Origin: Phaeocystidibacter luteus
Lineage (GTDB): Bacteria > Bacteroidota > Bacteroidia > Flavobacteriales > Schleiferiaceae
Assembly: GCF_008933115.1 (NCBI RefSeq)
Contig: NZ_WBVO01000006.1
Location: 124,001 to 188,000 of the forward strand
Direction: 5' to 3'
Length of the DNA stretch: 64,000 nt
The notes under the pieces were generated by a model that did not search any database, was not told where the DNA came from, and was given only the letters and a program-made list of their open reading frames with translations. This document shows positions 24,817 to 34,299 of this stretch, piece by piece (position 1 is the first letter of the stretch; each line of letters begins with the position of its first letter). The position numbers were made by a program, and so were the translations under genes.

Positions 24817-25827
24817 ATGCCCAAGAACAAACTAGCATACATACGTTATCACGAGCTCGACAAATGCTTCTCAAGTCGAGCTAAGTTGTTTGACATTGAA
24901 GGCTTAGTAGAAGCTTGTAATGAAGCGATTTTCGAGAATAACGGTTCGGAAGGAGTGAAAAAAAGGCAGGTTTACGACGACATTCGCTTTATGGAAAGTG
25001 AATCTGGATGGTCAATCGAACTTGAAAGGCAAAAGCGGGGAAGGAAAGTTTACTATAAATACACTGACCCCAGTTTTTCAATTCGTGGAAAATCACTCAC
25101 ACCACAGGAGGCTTCTAGCATCAAGGAAACACTTGACATTCTTTCCAGATTTAAAGGCGTAGGATCTTTTGAATGGGTTGGAGAAACTCGAATCCGATTA
25201 CAAAAACTCTTTCCAGATAAATCAGAGGACATTAGTTCTGTAGTTCAGTTTGATCAGAACCCATATTTGATTGGCTTGGAGTTTTTGGATATTCTCATCA
25301 GCTCTACTCTAGAAAGGACTGTGCTGAATATCGAATACCAGTCCTTTAAGCATGAGAAACCCATCTCCCTTGTTATGAGTCCCTGGTTGCTCAAACAATT
25401 CAATAATAGATGGTTTCTTTTTGGCTTCAATCATGAAACTGCTAGAATGGTCAACCTTGGATTAGATCGTTTGATCAAGGTGAGTCCGAGCACTAAAAAC
25501 TTTGTTACAGATTCTGGAATTTACTGGGAAGAGTACTTCGAAGATGTGGTTGGAGTTACTGTTTTAGATAACATCCCTGTAGATCGTGTTATTCTAAAGG
25601 TTTCTAATACCTTATGGCCCTACATCAAGAGCAAGCCCATTCATGGCTCTCAAAAGGTCCTAGAAGAAAAGCAGAGTTACACCCTCTTGGAGCTTCACAT
25701 CAAGTTTAATTACGAATTTAAGTCATTGATTCTCTCTCACATGTCTCAAATAGAAATCCTCGAGCCAACCGCTTTACGAGACACAATTGGCGAAGAGGTT
25801 AAGAAGCTATTCTATAATTATTTCTAA
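24817..25827 (+). CDS. WYL-domain transcriptional regulator
   Basis: A 336-residue DNA-binding regulator. The N-terminus (about 1-80) is a winged-helix region with a KKRQVYDDIRFMES recognition segment. The WYL domain follows at about 150-260, with strands such as LNIEYQSF, SPWLLKQFNNRWFLFGFN and RLIKV. A WYL C-terminal domain completes it. WYL proteins control phage-defence operons and DNA-damage responses, often by sensing nucleic acid. The ATG at 24817 (MPKNKLAYIRYHELDKCFS) is chosen over the GTG-type extension to 24787 because the family starts there. It leads a five-gene same-strand run and probably regulates it. Confidence 0.92.
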   Translation: MPKNKLAYIRYHELDKCFSSRAKLFDIEGLVEACNEAIFENNGSEGVKKRQVYDDIRFMESESGWSIELERQKRGRKVYYKYTDPSFSIRGKSLTPQEASSIKETLDILSRFKGVGSFEWVGETRIRLQKLFPDKSEDISSVVQFDQNPYLIGLEFLDILISSTLERTVLNIEYQSFKHEKPISLVMSPWLLKQFNNRWFLFGFNHETARMVNLGLDRLIKVSPSTKNFVTDSGIYWEEYFEDVVGVTVLDNIPVDRVILKVSNTLWPYIKSKPIHGSQKVLEEKQSYTLLELHIKFNYEFKSLILSHMSQIEILEPTALRDTIGEEVKKLFYNYF

Positions 25828-25888
25828 CTATGCAGAAAGAGTGCACACATGGGTCCAATCTTTGCCTCGTAATACTAACACACCTGTC

Positions 25889-28459
25889 ATGAGAGATTAC
25901 GCTGCTTCTGTAAATCCCGACTCCATCGAAAACGCTAACCGAGTTCTTAACAAACTGTTGAGCAACTGGCGAGGAAAAGTTGCCTCTGAACAATACTCCC
26001 TTCTATTTTTTCTATTACATCTGCACTATGAAGGCAGGTTGCACACTGTGGCTCCTCTTGTCGAAAACCCACAAGCCGATATTGAATTGCACTCGACACA
26101 AATGTCAGACAAACATGACGAAATGCTCAGAAGTGCAGAAGAGATTCTACTGCCCTCTTTACGAAGAATTAATGGTCAAGCCCTTTCAATTGCTCTAATC
26201 TATCTTGATGAAGTTGAAGACTTCAATGAGGAAGAGTACATGCTAATTGCCGAAGAGCTTCTAAATAGACTGAGTTATGACCAAGCTCGAGTGACAGATT
26301 TGGGCATGTTGCCTGACACTGTGTCAAGTATTATGAGGTCTATTGCAGGTGTTTTCTTTCATAATTTGCGGATCTACAATCCATTTTCAGGATATGGTTC
26401 CCTGATCGATATTGATGGGTGTAAATATTTACTCAGTCAAGAAATCAATCAAGACATATGGGCATATCAAGTATTGCGAACTCATGCAAATGATCGCATC
26501 ATATATGAGAATCATCACATTGTCAACGCTGACTCCATTTCGAGTTGGCCTGTGAATGAATCGTTTGATATGGTGATTTCTGCGCCTCCTCTAAACATGA
26601 ATCTTACGCCTAGAGAATATACTGGGCTTAAGCGAGCGAGAGACTATGAAACCTTTATGATGGAGAAATTTATCCAAACTCCGGGCATCAAGGAAATGGT
26701 CTTACTTGTATCAGAATCCAAGCTTTTTGCAAGCGATAGCGGAACGAAATCCATTCGGGAAGAACTGATTAATTCAGGCTATCTTGATACCATCGTTTCG
26801 CTTCCTGCAGGTATTCTGACTAACGCTTCTGTAAAAACTTCAATATTGAAGCTTTCTAGAAACAATGATCAGAAGCAAACGAGAATTGTTCAATTAGAAG
26901 ATTTCATCCAAATATCCCGCTACAATGGTGTAACAACCGAATATAGCGCCATCTCCAATGTTCTCAAGGGAAAGCAAGAGGTTGAACTAGTGAAAACTGT
27001 TTCGATTGATGATCTTGAAAAGAATGATTTTCAAATTCACACCAGACTGCTTTTTGAGAAAGAGGTCAAAGGCGTAGAACTTGGCGAAATACTTGAAGTG
27101 GCTGATCTTGTTTCAAAGAACGTCAGAGCTAACGAGAAGCACTATCGCCTTGGACGATTTAAGGCAGATAAACTTCATGCCACGGCTACAATTCCTGATA
27201 CAAAAACAAAAGGTGAGATTAGCACCAGAAAATCACCAAACCCTCCAGAAAACCTATACCAAGGCAAGCTATTAGTGATTCCTAATACTCCTGGATCAAG
27301 CTGGAAACCGTTTTTCATTGACACGAAGAATGAAGCAATGGCTTTAGATGTCTATCATTGGGTTTTCACAACGAAGAGAGATGATGTGAATCTCCAATTC
27401 TTAGCCATGGAACTACATGAGGATTATATCTTGGAACAGGTTCGTAACCGAAGTTATGGATCGGTGATAGGCCGAATCATTCTGGGGGGCGTTTTAAGTA
27501 TAAAAGTTGACCTTCCAAGTATTGAGGAGCAAAACTCAATTATAAACGGAATCAGAGTTGCCCAAAAGCAATTAGATGAAGCTTTGACTCAAAGAAACAG
27601 GCTAGCTCATGATATAATTTCTGAGAAGGACAGAGGTGTCCGAGAGTTAAAACACGCATTAGGAACACCTATGCGAAACTTCTCTAGCAACCTTCGACTA
27701 CTTCATAGAATACTCGATTTGGGGCCGTTTGATCAAGATCTTCAAGTAGATTTAGGAAACAACACTCATAGATCTATCTCTGAAATCATGAATCGGTTAA
27801 ATGAAGAAGTAAGGAGAACAGGGGCCTTACTAAAGAAAAGCACAACTAGTCTTGCGCCAAAAGATGACGATATTGAGGAATTAAACGTCATTGAAACCTT
27901 CACCGAATACTATGAACGGAAGAAAGCTGAACTACTTGATTCCAGTATCGAACTGAGACTAAACATTAGTAAGAACATCAAAGAAGCTGTGGTTGACATG
28001 GGTGGTGAGAAACTTGAGGTCTACTCATTCATTGGAAACAAAGATTTTATGTTTCATGGGCTAGATGCTATCGTAGAAAATGCTCAAAGGCATGGGTTTA
28101 TATCAGGGCAGCAAGGGATAATTGACATAAAGATTGACTTAGTTCCTAATGATGAACATAAGCTTCAAGTTTCTTTATATAATAATGGTGAGCGCCTTCC
28201 GGAAGGGTACTCTACAGATTCGTTTGTTCGAAGTGGAAGCACGGGCAATTCCACAACTGGCAATATGGGTTTGGGGGGGCATGAAATAAATGAGATGGTA
28301 ACATTTCACGCACAAGGTCTAAACAACGAAGTGCAAAAGTCAACGCTAGCCATAAGAAACGTGAAACAATCGCTCGAATACACTGTGGTTTGTGAGTTTG
28401 TCATTCCTCTTAAGAAAACATTATGGTCCCAATCTGAAATTACAACTCAAATCAAATGA
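25889..28459 (+). CDS. HsdM/HsdS-like protein with degenerate methylase motif fused to histidine kinase
   Basis: An 856-residue multidomain protein. Residues about 1-130 are helical like the HsdM N-terminus. An N6-adenine methylase fold follows, with SAM motif I NPFSGYGSL (164-172), but motif IV reads SAPPL (231-235) where active enzymes have NPPF/Y/W. A half-HsdS region (about 370-565) ends in IKVDLPSIEEQNSI. The last 290 residues are a histidine kinase: an H-box LKHALGTPMRNF (His589), an N-box DAIVENAQRHG (726-736), G1 NNGERLPEGY and G2 GNMGLGGHE. No membrane segment. It is coupled to the receiver gene by ATGA. It probably binds DNA as a type I-like sensor and signals by phosphotransfer. 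The frame continues upstream (GTG 25841, TTG 25787), so the start is uncertain. Confidence 0.85.
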   Translation: MRDYAASVNPDSIENANRVLNKLLSNWRGKVASEQYSLLFFLLHLHYEGRLHTVAPLVENPQADIELHSTQMSDKHDEMLRSAEEILLPSLRRINGQALSIALIYLDEVEDFNEEEYMLIAEELLNRLSYDQARVTDLGMLPDTVSSIMRSIAGVFFHNLRIYNPFSGYGSLIDIDGCKYLLSQEINQDIWAYQVLRTHANDRIIYENHHIVNADSISSWPVNESFDMVISAPPLNMNLTPREYTGLKRARDYETFMMEKFIQTPGIKEMVLLVSESKLFASDSGTKSIREELINSGYLDTIVSLPAGILTNASVKTSILKLSRNNDQKQTRIVQLEDFIQISRYNGVTTEYSAISNVLKGKQEVELVKTVSIDDLEKNDFQIHTRLLFEKEVKGVELGEILEVADLVSKNVRANEKHYRLGRFKADKLHATATIPDTKTKGEISTRKSPNPPENLYQGKLLVIPNTPGSSWKPFFIDTKNEAMALDVYHWVFTTKRDDVNLQFLAMELHEDYILEQVRNRSYGSVIGRIILGGVLSIKVDLPSIEEQNSIINGIRVAQKQLDEALTQRNRLAHDIISEKDRGVRELKHALGTPMRNFSSNLRLLHRILDLGPFDQDLQVDLGNNTHRSISEIMNRLNEEVRRTGALLKKSTTSLAPKDDDIEELNVIETFTEYYERKKAELLDSSIELRLNISKNIKEAVVDMGGEKLEVYSFIGNKDFMFHGLDAIVENAQRHGFISGQQGIIDIKIDLVPNDEHKLQVSLYNNGERLPEGYSTDSFVRSGSTGNSTTGNMGLGGHEINEMVTFHAQGLNNEVQKSTLAIRNVKQSLEYTVVCEFVIPLKKTLWSQSEITTQIK

Positions 28460-29586
28460 TTCAAGTACTCTGGATAGATGATCAGTACGATCAAATGAAG
28501 TCGTTTATCGAGGACGCTGCCATGCGTGGATTCACTTTTCACGCATTTAAGTCGGCAGAAGAAGGCTTACAATTTTTAGAAACCAACTTAGAACTGATAC
28601 AGGCAATCGTACTCGATGGAGTCTTCTTCAAATACGCCAACCAAAGCGGAGATTCAGCAGATGAGCGAGGTATTGGACATGCTATCCAAGGAATCAGTCG
28701 CATCTGTGGAAATACAAAAGACTTAACTCCTATTATTTACTCTGGACAAGCTTCCTTTACACATGAAGAGAACTCAATAATTACAAGTAACGAACTAAAG
28801 CTATTTGATAAGACAGACATTGATCATGATGAGCTATTGTTTGAGGCAATTTTAGATCATGTTGGCCAATCTGAAGATTTAACCATAAGAAAGGAGTTCG
28901 AATCAATCCTTGATCTTGCTAGCGCCTCATATCTTGGCCATAAGCACTTCCGCAGTCTACTGAAATTGCTAAGGCAGATTAAGTCAACCGAAAGGATAAG
29001 CAGCGATGAATATGCTATCACAGATATTCGAAAACTGATGGAATCGGTCTTTAAGAAGATGGTTGAAGTCAAAATGGTTCCTGAGGGGATGAGTTTTAAT
29101 GGTATTGCACGATTTTTTAATGGTGATGATTGGGTAAATGAACCAACTTTCACACCTAAAGTAATTGGATTTACACTATATCAATTGGCACAACTAGTTC
29201 AGGATGGAAGTCATGCTGAAGCCAATTCGGAAGGTGGGTTGAAATTAGAACTTGATGACTATATAAAAACTTCAAGTTCTGATTACCTGTATAGATCGAT
29301 GATTCATCAATTCATAGATACCCTAACCTGGGCGAAAAACGCCATTGATAATGCTCAATGGAATCCAAACTCGCAGTTTTGGAAGAAGAAAGAACATACT
29401 GGTCTAATAACAAGTATTAATGAAAAAGGATGGGGAACATTAGAATCAAGTGCATTTCCCAATATTCAAATGAGTGTCACAAAAAAGGATATGGAAGACA
29501 ACTTACTTAAAGAGGGAGATCAAGTTTATTGTCGAATTACCCAAGGAACGAAGTACTACATTAATGAAATAGAAAAGCGCTATTAA
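28456..29586 (+). CDS. Response-regulator receiver protein with cold-shock-like C-terminal domain
   Basis: A 376-residue partner of the methylase-like kinase; ATGA overlap with it. Residues 1-135 form a receiver domain with all active-site parts: acidic pair IDDQ (8-9), phospho-acceptor Asp54 in AIVLDGVFF, a Ser in TPIIYSGQ and the conserved Lys in KLFDKTD. The middle (about 140-310) is helical with no family I recognise. The last 65 residues (HTGLITSINEKGWGTLES..., DQVYCRITQGTKYYINEI) resemble a cold-shock/S1-type OB fold, which binds single-stranded nucleic acid. No helix-turn-helix output domain is visible. This suggests an RNA/DNA-binding or protein-binding output rather than a transcription factor. 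Confidence 0.85.
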   Translation: MIQVLWIDDQYDQMKSFIEDAAMRGFTFHAFKSAEEGLQFLETNLELIQAIVLDGVFFKYANQSGDSADERGIGHAIQGISRICGNTKDLTPIIYSGQASFTHEENSIITSNELKLFDKTDIDHDELLFEAILDHVGQSEDLTIRKEFESILDLASASYLGHKHFRSLLKLLRQIKSTERISSDEYAITDIRKLMESVFKKMVEVKMVPEGMSFNGIARFFNGDDWVNEPTFTPKVIGFTLYQLAQLVQDGSHAEANSEGGLKLELDDYIKTSSSDYLYRSMIHQFIDTLTWAKNAIDNAQWNPNSQFWKKKEHTGLITSINEKGWGTLESSAFPNIQMSVTKKDMEDNLLKEGDQVYCRITQGTKYYINEIEKRY

Positions 29587-29642
29587 TATTTATTATCTCC
29601 CCACAACAGAACCATCTTATACCTAATATTCCTTTCTCAACC

Positions 29643-31793
29643 ATGGCCACTCTCTACCCTGCCCTCGACCTGATCAGAGCTCATAAGGTTCAACCTGAAC
29701 TTGGCGAACTCCACCTTTTGGAGTTTTTAGACAGGGAGCTTGATGACAGCTTTGAAGTTTTCTTCAATCCTTTTATGAATGGTGACAGACCTGATATCGT
29801 CATCATGAAAAAAGGACAAGGCATTTTGATTATCGAGGTCAAAGACTACAACCTTGATTTATATGAACTAGATAAAAGGAAGAATTTCGTAGTAAAGAGT
29901 TCAGACACCAAAACCTTTAAGTCGCCTATCTCTCAAGTATTGAAGTACAAGGAGAATCTTTTTGAACTCCACGTAGACAAGCTGCTTGAGCACAAAATAA
30001 AAGACTATCGTTTCTTTAATGTGGTAAGTTGTGCTGTGTACTTCCACAATGCAAATTCCAGCAAAATTAACTCTCTATTAGTTGACCCATTTGAGCAAGA
30101 CAAGGGCTATCAGAAATTCTTGAATAAGAACATTGACCTAATAGGGCGAGATAACTTAAATACTAATGACTTCACGGACTTGCTTAAAAGGCGTTACCTA
30201 ATTTCTAATAAGCCCTCGTTCCTGTTTACGGACGATTTATACATCAGTGTAAAGCGCTTTTTGAAGCCGCCTCTTCACACTAGAGAACAAGGTGAAAACA
30301 TCAGATATAGCAGAAAGCAACTCGATATCATTTACGACGCCACACGAAAGGAGCAGCGTATCAAAGGCGTGGTAGGGTCTGGTAAAACTACAGTGTTGGC
30401 TGGTCGCGCTGTTCAAGCCCATAAAAGAACAGGCGGTAGAGTTTTAATCCTCACTTTCAATATCACTTTGAAGAATTTCATCCATGACAAAATCAGCAAG
30501 GTGAGGGAGGATTTTGCTTGGGAAAACTTCGTTATTACTAATTATCACCACTTCATAAATAGTGAACTCAACAACTTAGGAATCCCCATAGAGGTTCCTG
30601 ATGACTTTGACAATCTCGATTCACAGGCGAAGGATCGGTTCTTTGAATCCAATTATTACTCGAATAAAAAGCTATTCGAAGCAAACAAGGACGATATTCG
30701 TCCTTATGACGTCATCTTAGTTGATGAAATCCAAGACTATAAACGGCCTTGGATGGAAATATTGAAAGAGTACTTTCTACAACCAGGTGGTGAGTATGTA
30801 CTCTTCGGTGATGTCAAGCAAAACATCTACCACAATCAGACAGAAGGAAAAGATGTGGCCACTAATGTGAGAGGTGTTACTGAACTAAAGAATTGCTTCA
30901 GATCGGATTTCAAAATTAAAGACTTGGCCATCGAGTTTCAAAAGCAAGTATTTCAAGACAAATATGAAATTGATGATTTCAACAAAAGCACTACTCTTGA
31001 AATTGATTTCAAGACCACTAAAGAAGGTAGCATCAACTATATCCACCTGCCCAATGCTAACGCAGTAAGCAGCCTGTACACTATCATTCATCAAAATGCC
31101 ATAAATAAAGACATCCCTCCCAATGATATAACTATTCTCGGAAACTCTATCGAACTGCTTAAAGACTTTGATGCATACTATCGTTACGCCTCTGGGGAAA
31201 GGACAAACACAATGTTCGAGAGCCACGAAATGACATTTCGGATAGGTCTATCGAAATATGGTAAAAGCCGCCCAATGTGGGTGAAATCAGGATTGAGGCT
31301 GATTGAACGTGATATGGACTACAACGAGTCTAGAGGCTACAATCAACTTTGCAAGCTGCTGGTTGCCCATGACTTGTACATTATGAATCAAGAACAATTT
31401 GTAAAAGGGCTAACCTACTTATGTGAGAAATTCAAAACGAGCTTTGACGCGTTTATTAAGTTCAGTGATGATTACGGTTCAGAAATCAAAGCATTCAAAA
31501 CAGACTTTAGTACAGAAAGGCTCGGTCGTGAGCTAAAATCCATCAGAAACAATAAGAAAATACATTTCTATTTGAATAGCGGGACGATTAAAATCTCAAC
31601 CATTCACAGTTTTAAAGGCTGGGAATGCGATACTGTATTTCTAATCATCGAGGATCTAAATTTTAATGAGGCGTTTGATGAGATTCTTTATACAGGCATC
31701 ACAAGATCGAAATCTAATCTTGTGATTATCAATTACGGGAATGTAGAACAACATGAGAAACTTAAAGAAATGGTAGCAACTGTCAACCATTAA
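29643..31793 (+). CDS. NERD nuclease - UvrD-like helicase fusion
   Basis: A 716-residue protein. The N-terminal NERD domain (about 15-120) keeps the nuclease triad of the PD-(D/E)xK type: Asp51 in RPDIVIM and Glu65-x-Lys67 in ILIIEVKDY. A superfamily 1 helicase follows, with Walker A VGSGKTT (244-250), VDEIQD (about 365), and the C-terminal motifs ISTIHSFKGWECDTVF and YTGITRSKSNLVII. NERD-helicase fusions occur in phage-defence loci. It lies 56 bases after the receiver gene and 39 before the HNH gene on the same strand, so it is probably the destructive arm of that operon; that link is inference. Confidence 0.9.
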   Translation: MATLYPALDLIRAHKVQPELGELHLLEFLDRELDDSFEVFFNPFMNGDRPDIVIMKKGQGILIIEVKDYNLDLYELDKRKNFVVKSSDTKTFKSPISQVLKYKENLFELHVDKLLEHKIKDYRFFNVVSCAVYFHNANSSKINSLLVDPFEQDKGYQKFLNKNIDLIGRDNLNTNDFTDLLKRRYLISNKPSFLFTDDLYISVKRFLKPPLHTREQGENIRYSRKQLDIIYDATRKEQRIKGVVGSGKTTVLAGRAVQAHKRTGGRVLILTFNITLKNFIHDKISKVREDFAWENFVITNYHHFINSELNNLGIPIEVPDDFDNLDSQAKDRFFESNYYSNKKLFEANKDDIRPYDVILVDEIQDYKRPWMEILKEYFLQPGGEYVLFGDVKQNIYHNQTEGKDVATNVRGVTELKNCFRSDFKIKDLAIEFQKQVFQDKYEIDDFNKSTTLEIDFKTTKEGSINYIHLPNANAVSSLYTIIHQNAINKDIPPNDITILGNSIELLKDFDAYYRYASGERTNTMFESHEMTFRIGLSKYGKSRPMWVKSGLRLIERDMDYNESRGYNQLCKLLVAHDLYIMNQEQFVKGLTYLCEKFKTSFDAFIKFSDDYGSEIKAFKTDFSTERLGRELKSIRNNKKIHFYLNSGTIKISTIHSFKGWECDTVFLIIEDLNFNEAFDEILYTGITRSKSNLVIINYGNVEQHEKLKEMVATVNH

Positions 31794-31832
31794 TTCAAAT
31801 ACCAACATTAGAAACTGTCCTGAAACCGGTCC

Positions 31833-32408
31833 ATGACTTTTACAAACAAAGCCCCACACCCTACCTACAAAGAACTCATCATAGAGACTTCAAGCCCTAC
31901 TTATAAGGAACTACTGTCCACTCAAGAATGGCAATCTCGTCGGAAAGAAATAATCAAAAGGGATGGTAATAAATGCAGCAAGTGTGAAACTACTGCAACA
32001 AGCTCACAGTACAACAAGAACACCGGGAAATATGACCATTTCTGGTTCGGTGAAAATGAATTCCAGGAAGTCAGACACCCCAATGGAAGAATCGAGTATA
32101 CAAATTATCCTAAGGTGATCTTTGCTAGAGAAATGGTGAACTTACACGTGCATCACAACTATTATGTTGAAGGCAAGCTACCGTGGGAATATGAAGACCA
32201 CGCATTAATCACACTGTGTAATACTTGCCACTCTGATTTACATGAAGAAGAAACCATTCCCGTTTATTCAAGTGATGGTCGTAAAATTCCAAAACTCACT
32301 CTGTGCAGCAGGTGCAATGGCGCAGGATATTTGAAAGAGTTCAACTATCATTTGAGCGGGATTTGCTTCGAATGTAATAGAAGTCGATTTATCAACTATT
32401 CCTTATGA
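31833..32408 (+). CDS. HNH endonuclease with two zinc-binding Cys sets
   Basis: A 191-residue nuclease. The HNH (beta-beta-alpha metal) domain is centred on KRDGNKCSKCETT (about 47-59), LHVHHNYYVEGKLPWEYEDH (about 108-127) and LITLCNTCHSDLHEEE. These supply the CxxC...CxxCH zinc knuckle and catalytic His. The last 35 residues add a second Cys set, CSRCNGAGYL...CFECNRS, like a DnaJ-type zinc finger. It is the fifth gene of the run that starts with the WYL regulator. The intergenic stretch after it separates it from the type I operon. Confidence 0.86.
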   Translation: MTFTNKAPHPTYKELIIETSSPTYKELLSTQEWQSRRKEIIKRDGNKCSKCETTATSSQYNKNTGKYDHFWFGENEFQEVRHPNGRIEYTNYPKVIFAREMVNLHVHHNYYVEGKLPWEYEDHALITLCNTCHSDLHEEETIPVYSSDGRKIPKLTLCSRCNGAGYLKEFNYHLSGICFECNRSRFINYSL

Positions 32409-32515
32409 TTAGGGAAGCTAACAAAATTTGATCGAACAATTTCCACGGTGAATACCGACCTTTATAGCCTTTCAGGAATCTTAACCGGAACTGAAATCAT
32501 TCTAAAAATTGCCAG

Positions 32516-32529
32516 TTAGGCATACCTAA
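32516..32529. promoter_or_regulatory. Short palindrome before hsdM
   Basis: TTAGGCATACCTAA (five-base arms, four-base centre) lies 21 bases before the hsdM ATG, a position suited to an operator. No controller protein is encoded beside it, so the assignment is weak. Confidence 0.25.
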
Positions 32530-32550
32530 ATAATTCTCAAGAAGACATAG

Positions 32551-34299
32551 ATGACAAACGTCAAAGAATCTGCAAATTTTATTTGGTCTATTGCAGACCT
32601 ACTCCGTGGAGATTACAAACAAAGCGACTACGGAAAAGTAATCCTTCCTCTTACTGTGCTCCGAAGGCTCGATTGTGTTCTTGACTCAACAAAGAGTGAT
32701 GTTATCAAGAAGTACGAGCAAGTAAAGAGCATGAATATCCAAAACCTTGACCCTATTCTCAATAAGGTTGCCGGATACAACTTCCATAACAGGAGCAAGT
32801 TTGATTTTGACAAGTTGGTAGCTGACCCCAACAACATTGCCTCCAACCTCCGTAACTACATCAACGGTTTCTCTGAAGATGCAAGGGAAATCATTGAGCA
32901 ATTTGAATTTGATAACCAGATCACCAAGCTCGATGATGCCAATCTCCTTTTCATGGTATTGAAGCGATTCCAGGAAGTAGACCTCCACCCTTCTCGCATT
33001 TCAAGCATGGAAATGGGATACATGTTTGAAGAGTTGATCAGAAAGTTTGCGGAGATTTCTAACGAGACAGCCGGAGAACACTTTACTCCAAGGGAGGTAA
33101 TCAAATTAATGGTGAACCTGCTTTTCATGGATGACCGTGACATCCTTACCCAGAAAGGCATTGTGAAAACCATTTTTGATTGCTGTGCCGGTACGGGTGG
33201 AATGCTGTCCGTAGCTGAGGAATACTTAAACGAACTAAATCCGGATGCCAGACTGGAAGTATTTGGGCAGGAGATCAACCCCGAGTCATATGCTATCTGT
33301 AAATCAGACATGTTGATTAAGGGGCAAAACCCTTCTAACATTAAACGAGCGAACTCTCTCAAGCGCAAAGATTCTGAAAAGCAAAAGCCGGATCAATTCA
33401 TCAATCACAAGTTTGACTACCTCATCACCAACCCACCTTTCGGTGTAAAATGGAAAAAGGTAGAAAAAGAGGTGAAAGATGAGCATAATGAAATGGGCCA
33501 TGGTGGCCGCTATGGAGCAGGATTACCATCCGTGAGTGATGGTTCACTCCTCTTCTTGATGAACCTCATAAGTAAGATGAAACCGAAATCCGAAGGAGGT
33601 TCACGTCTGGCCATTGTTTTCAATGGATCACCACTCTTCTCCGGCTCACCAAGTAGCAAGAAAAACGAAAGCAGCATCCGCCAATGGGTGATTGAAAATG
33701 ATATGCTGGAAGCCATTGTGGCATTGCCTAACCAACTCTTTTACAATACCGGTATTGCAACCTACATCTGGATTCTGTGCAACCACAAACCGAAAGAGCG
33801 ACAAGGAAAGGTTCAGTTGATTAATGCAGTGGACTTCTACAAGAAAATGAGCAAGTCATTGGGTGATAAGCGAAACGAACTTAGCGATGACCACATCAAA
33901 AACATCACGCAAATTTATGGGGCATTTGAAGAAGGGGATTACTGCAAGATTTTCGACAATGAAGACTTTGGCTATCGAAAGGTGACCGTTGAACGGCCTA
34001 CCCTCAAAAATGGTAAACCGGTTTTAGATCGAAGTGGCAATCCCAAGCCTGATTCCAGCTTGAGGGATACGGAAAACATACCGCTCAAGGAAGACATTCA
34101 ATCATACATGGAACGAGAAGTATTGCCACATGTGCACGATGCTTGGGTAGATGAGAAAAAGACCAATGTGGGCTATGAAATCAACTTCACGAAGTATTTC
34201 TACCAATACAAGCCGCTTCGTTCATTGGAGGAGATACGTGCTGATATTTTGGCCTTGGAAGAGGATACAGAGGAATTAATTAAGGAAGTAGTTGAGTAG
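32551..34299 (+). CDS. hsdM: Type I restriction-modification methylase subunit HsdM
   Basis: A 582-residue N6-adenine DNA methylase subunit. The N-terminal helical domain (1-140, with ADLLRGDYKQSDYGKVILPL) is followed by the catalytic fold. SAM motif I is DCCAGTGGML (210-219), and the catalytic motif IV is intact, NPPFGVKW (294-301), unlike the methylase-like protein upstream. It modifies one strand position in the target set by HsdS and is needed with it for cleavage by HsdR. It ends with TAG directly abutting the ATG of hsdS, so the two are tightly coupled. Confidence 0.97.
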   Translation: MTNVKESANFIWSIADLLRGDYKQSDYGKVILPLTVLRRLDCVLDSTKSDVIKKYEQVKSMNIQNLDPILNKVAGYNFHNRSKFDFDKLVADPNNIASNLRNYINGFSEDAREIIEQFEFDNQITKLDDANLLFMVLKRFQEVDLHPSRISSMEMGYMFEELIRKFAEISNETAGEHFTPREVIKLMVNLLFMDDRDILTQKGIVKTIFDCCAGTGGMLSVAEEYLNELNPDARLEVFGQEINPESYAICKSDMLIKGQNPSNIKRANSLKRKDSEKQKPDQFINHKFDYLITNPPFGVKWKKVEKEVKDEHNEMGHGGRYGAGLPSVSDGSLLFLMNLISKMKPKSEGGSRLAIVFNGSPLFSGSPSSKKNESSIRQWVIENDMLEAIVALPNQLFYNTGIATYIWILCNHKPKERQGKVQLINAVDFYKKMSKSLGDKRNELSDDHIKNITQIYGAFEEGDYCKIFDNEDFGYRKVTVERPTLKNGKPVLDRSGNPKPDSSLRDTENIPLKEDIQSYMEREVLPHVHDAWVDEKKTNVGYEINFTKYFYQYKPLRSLEEIRADILALEEDTEELIKEVVE

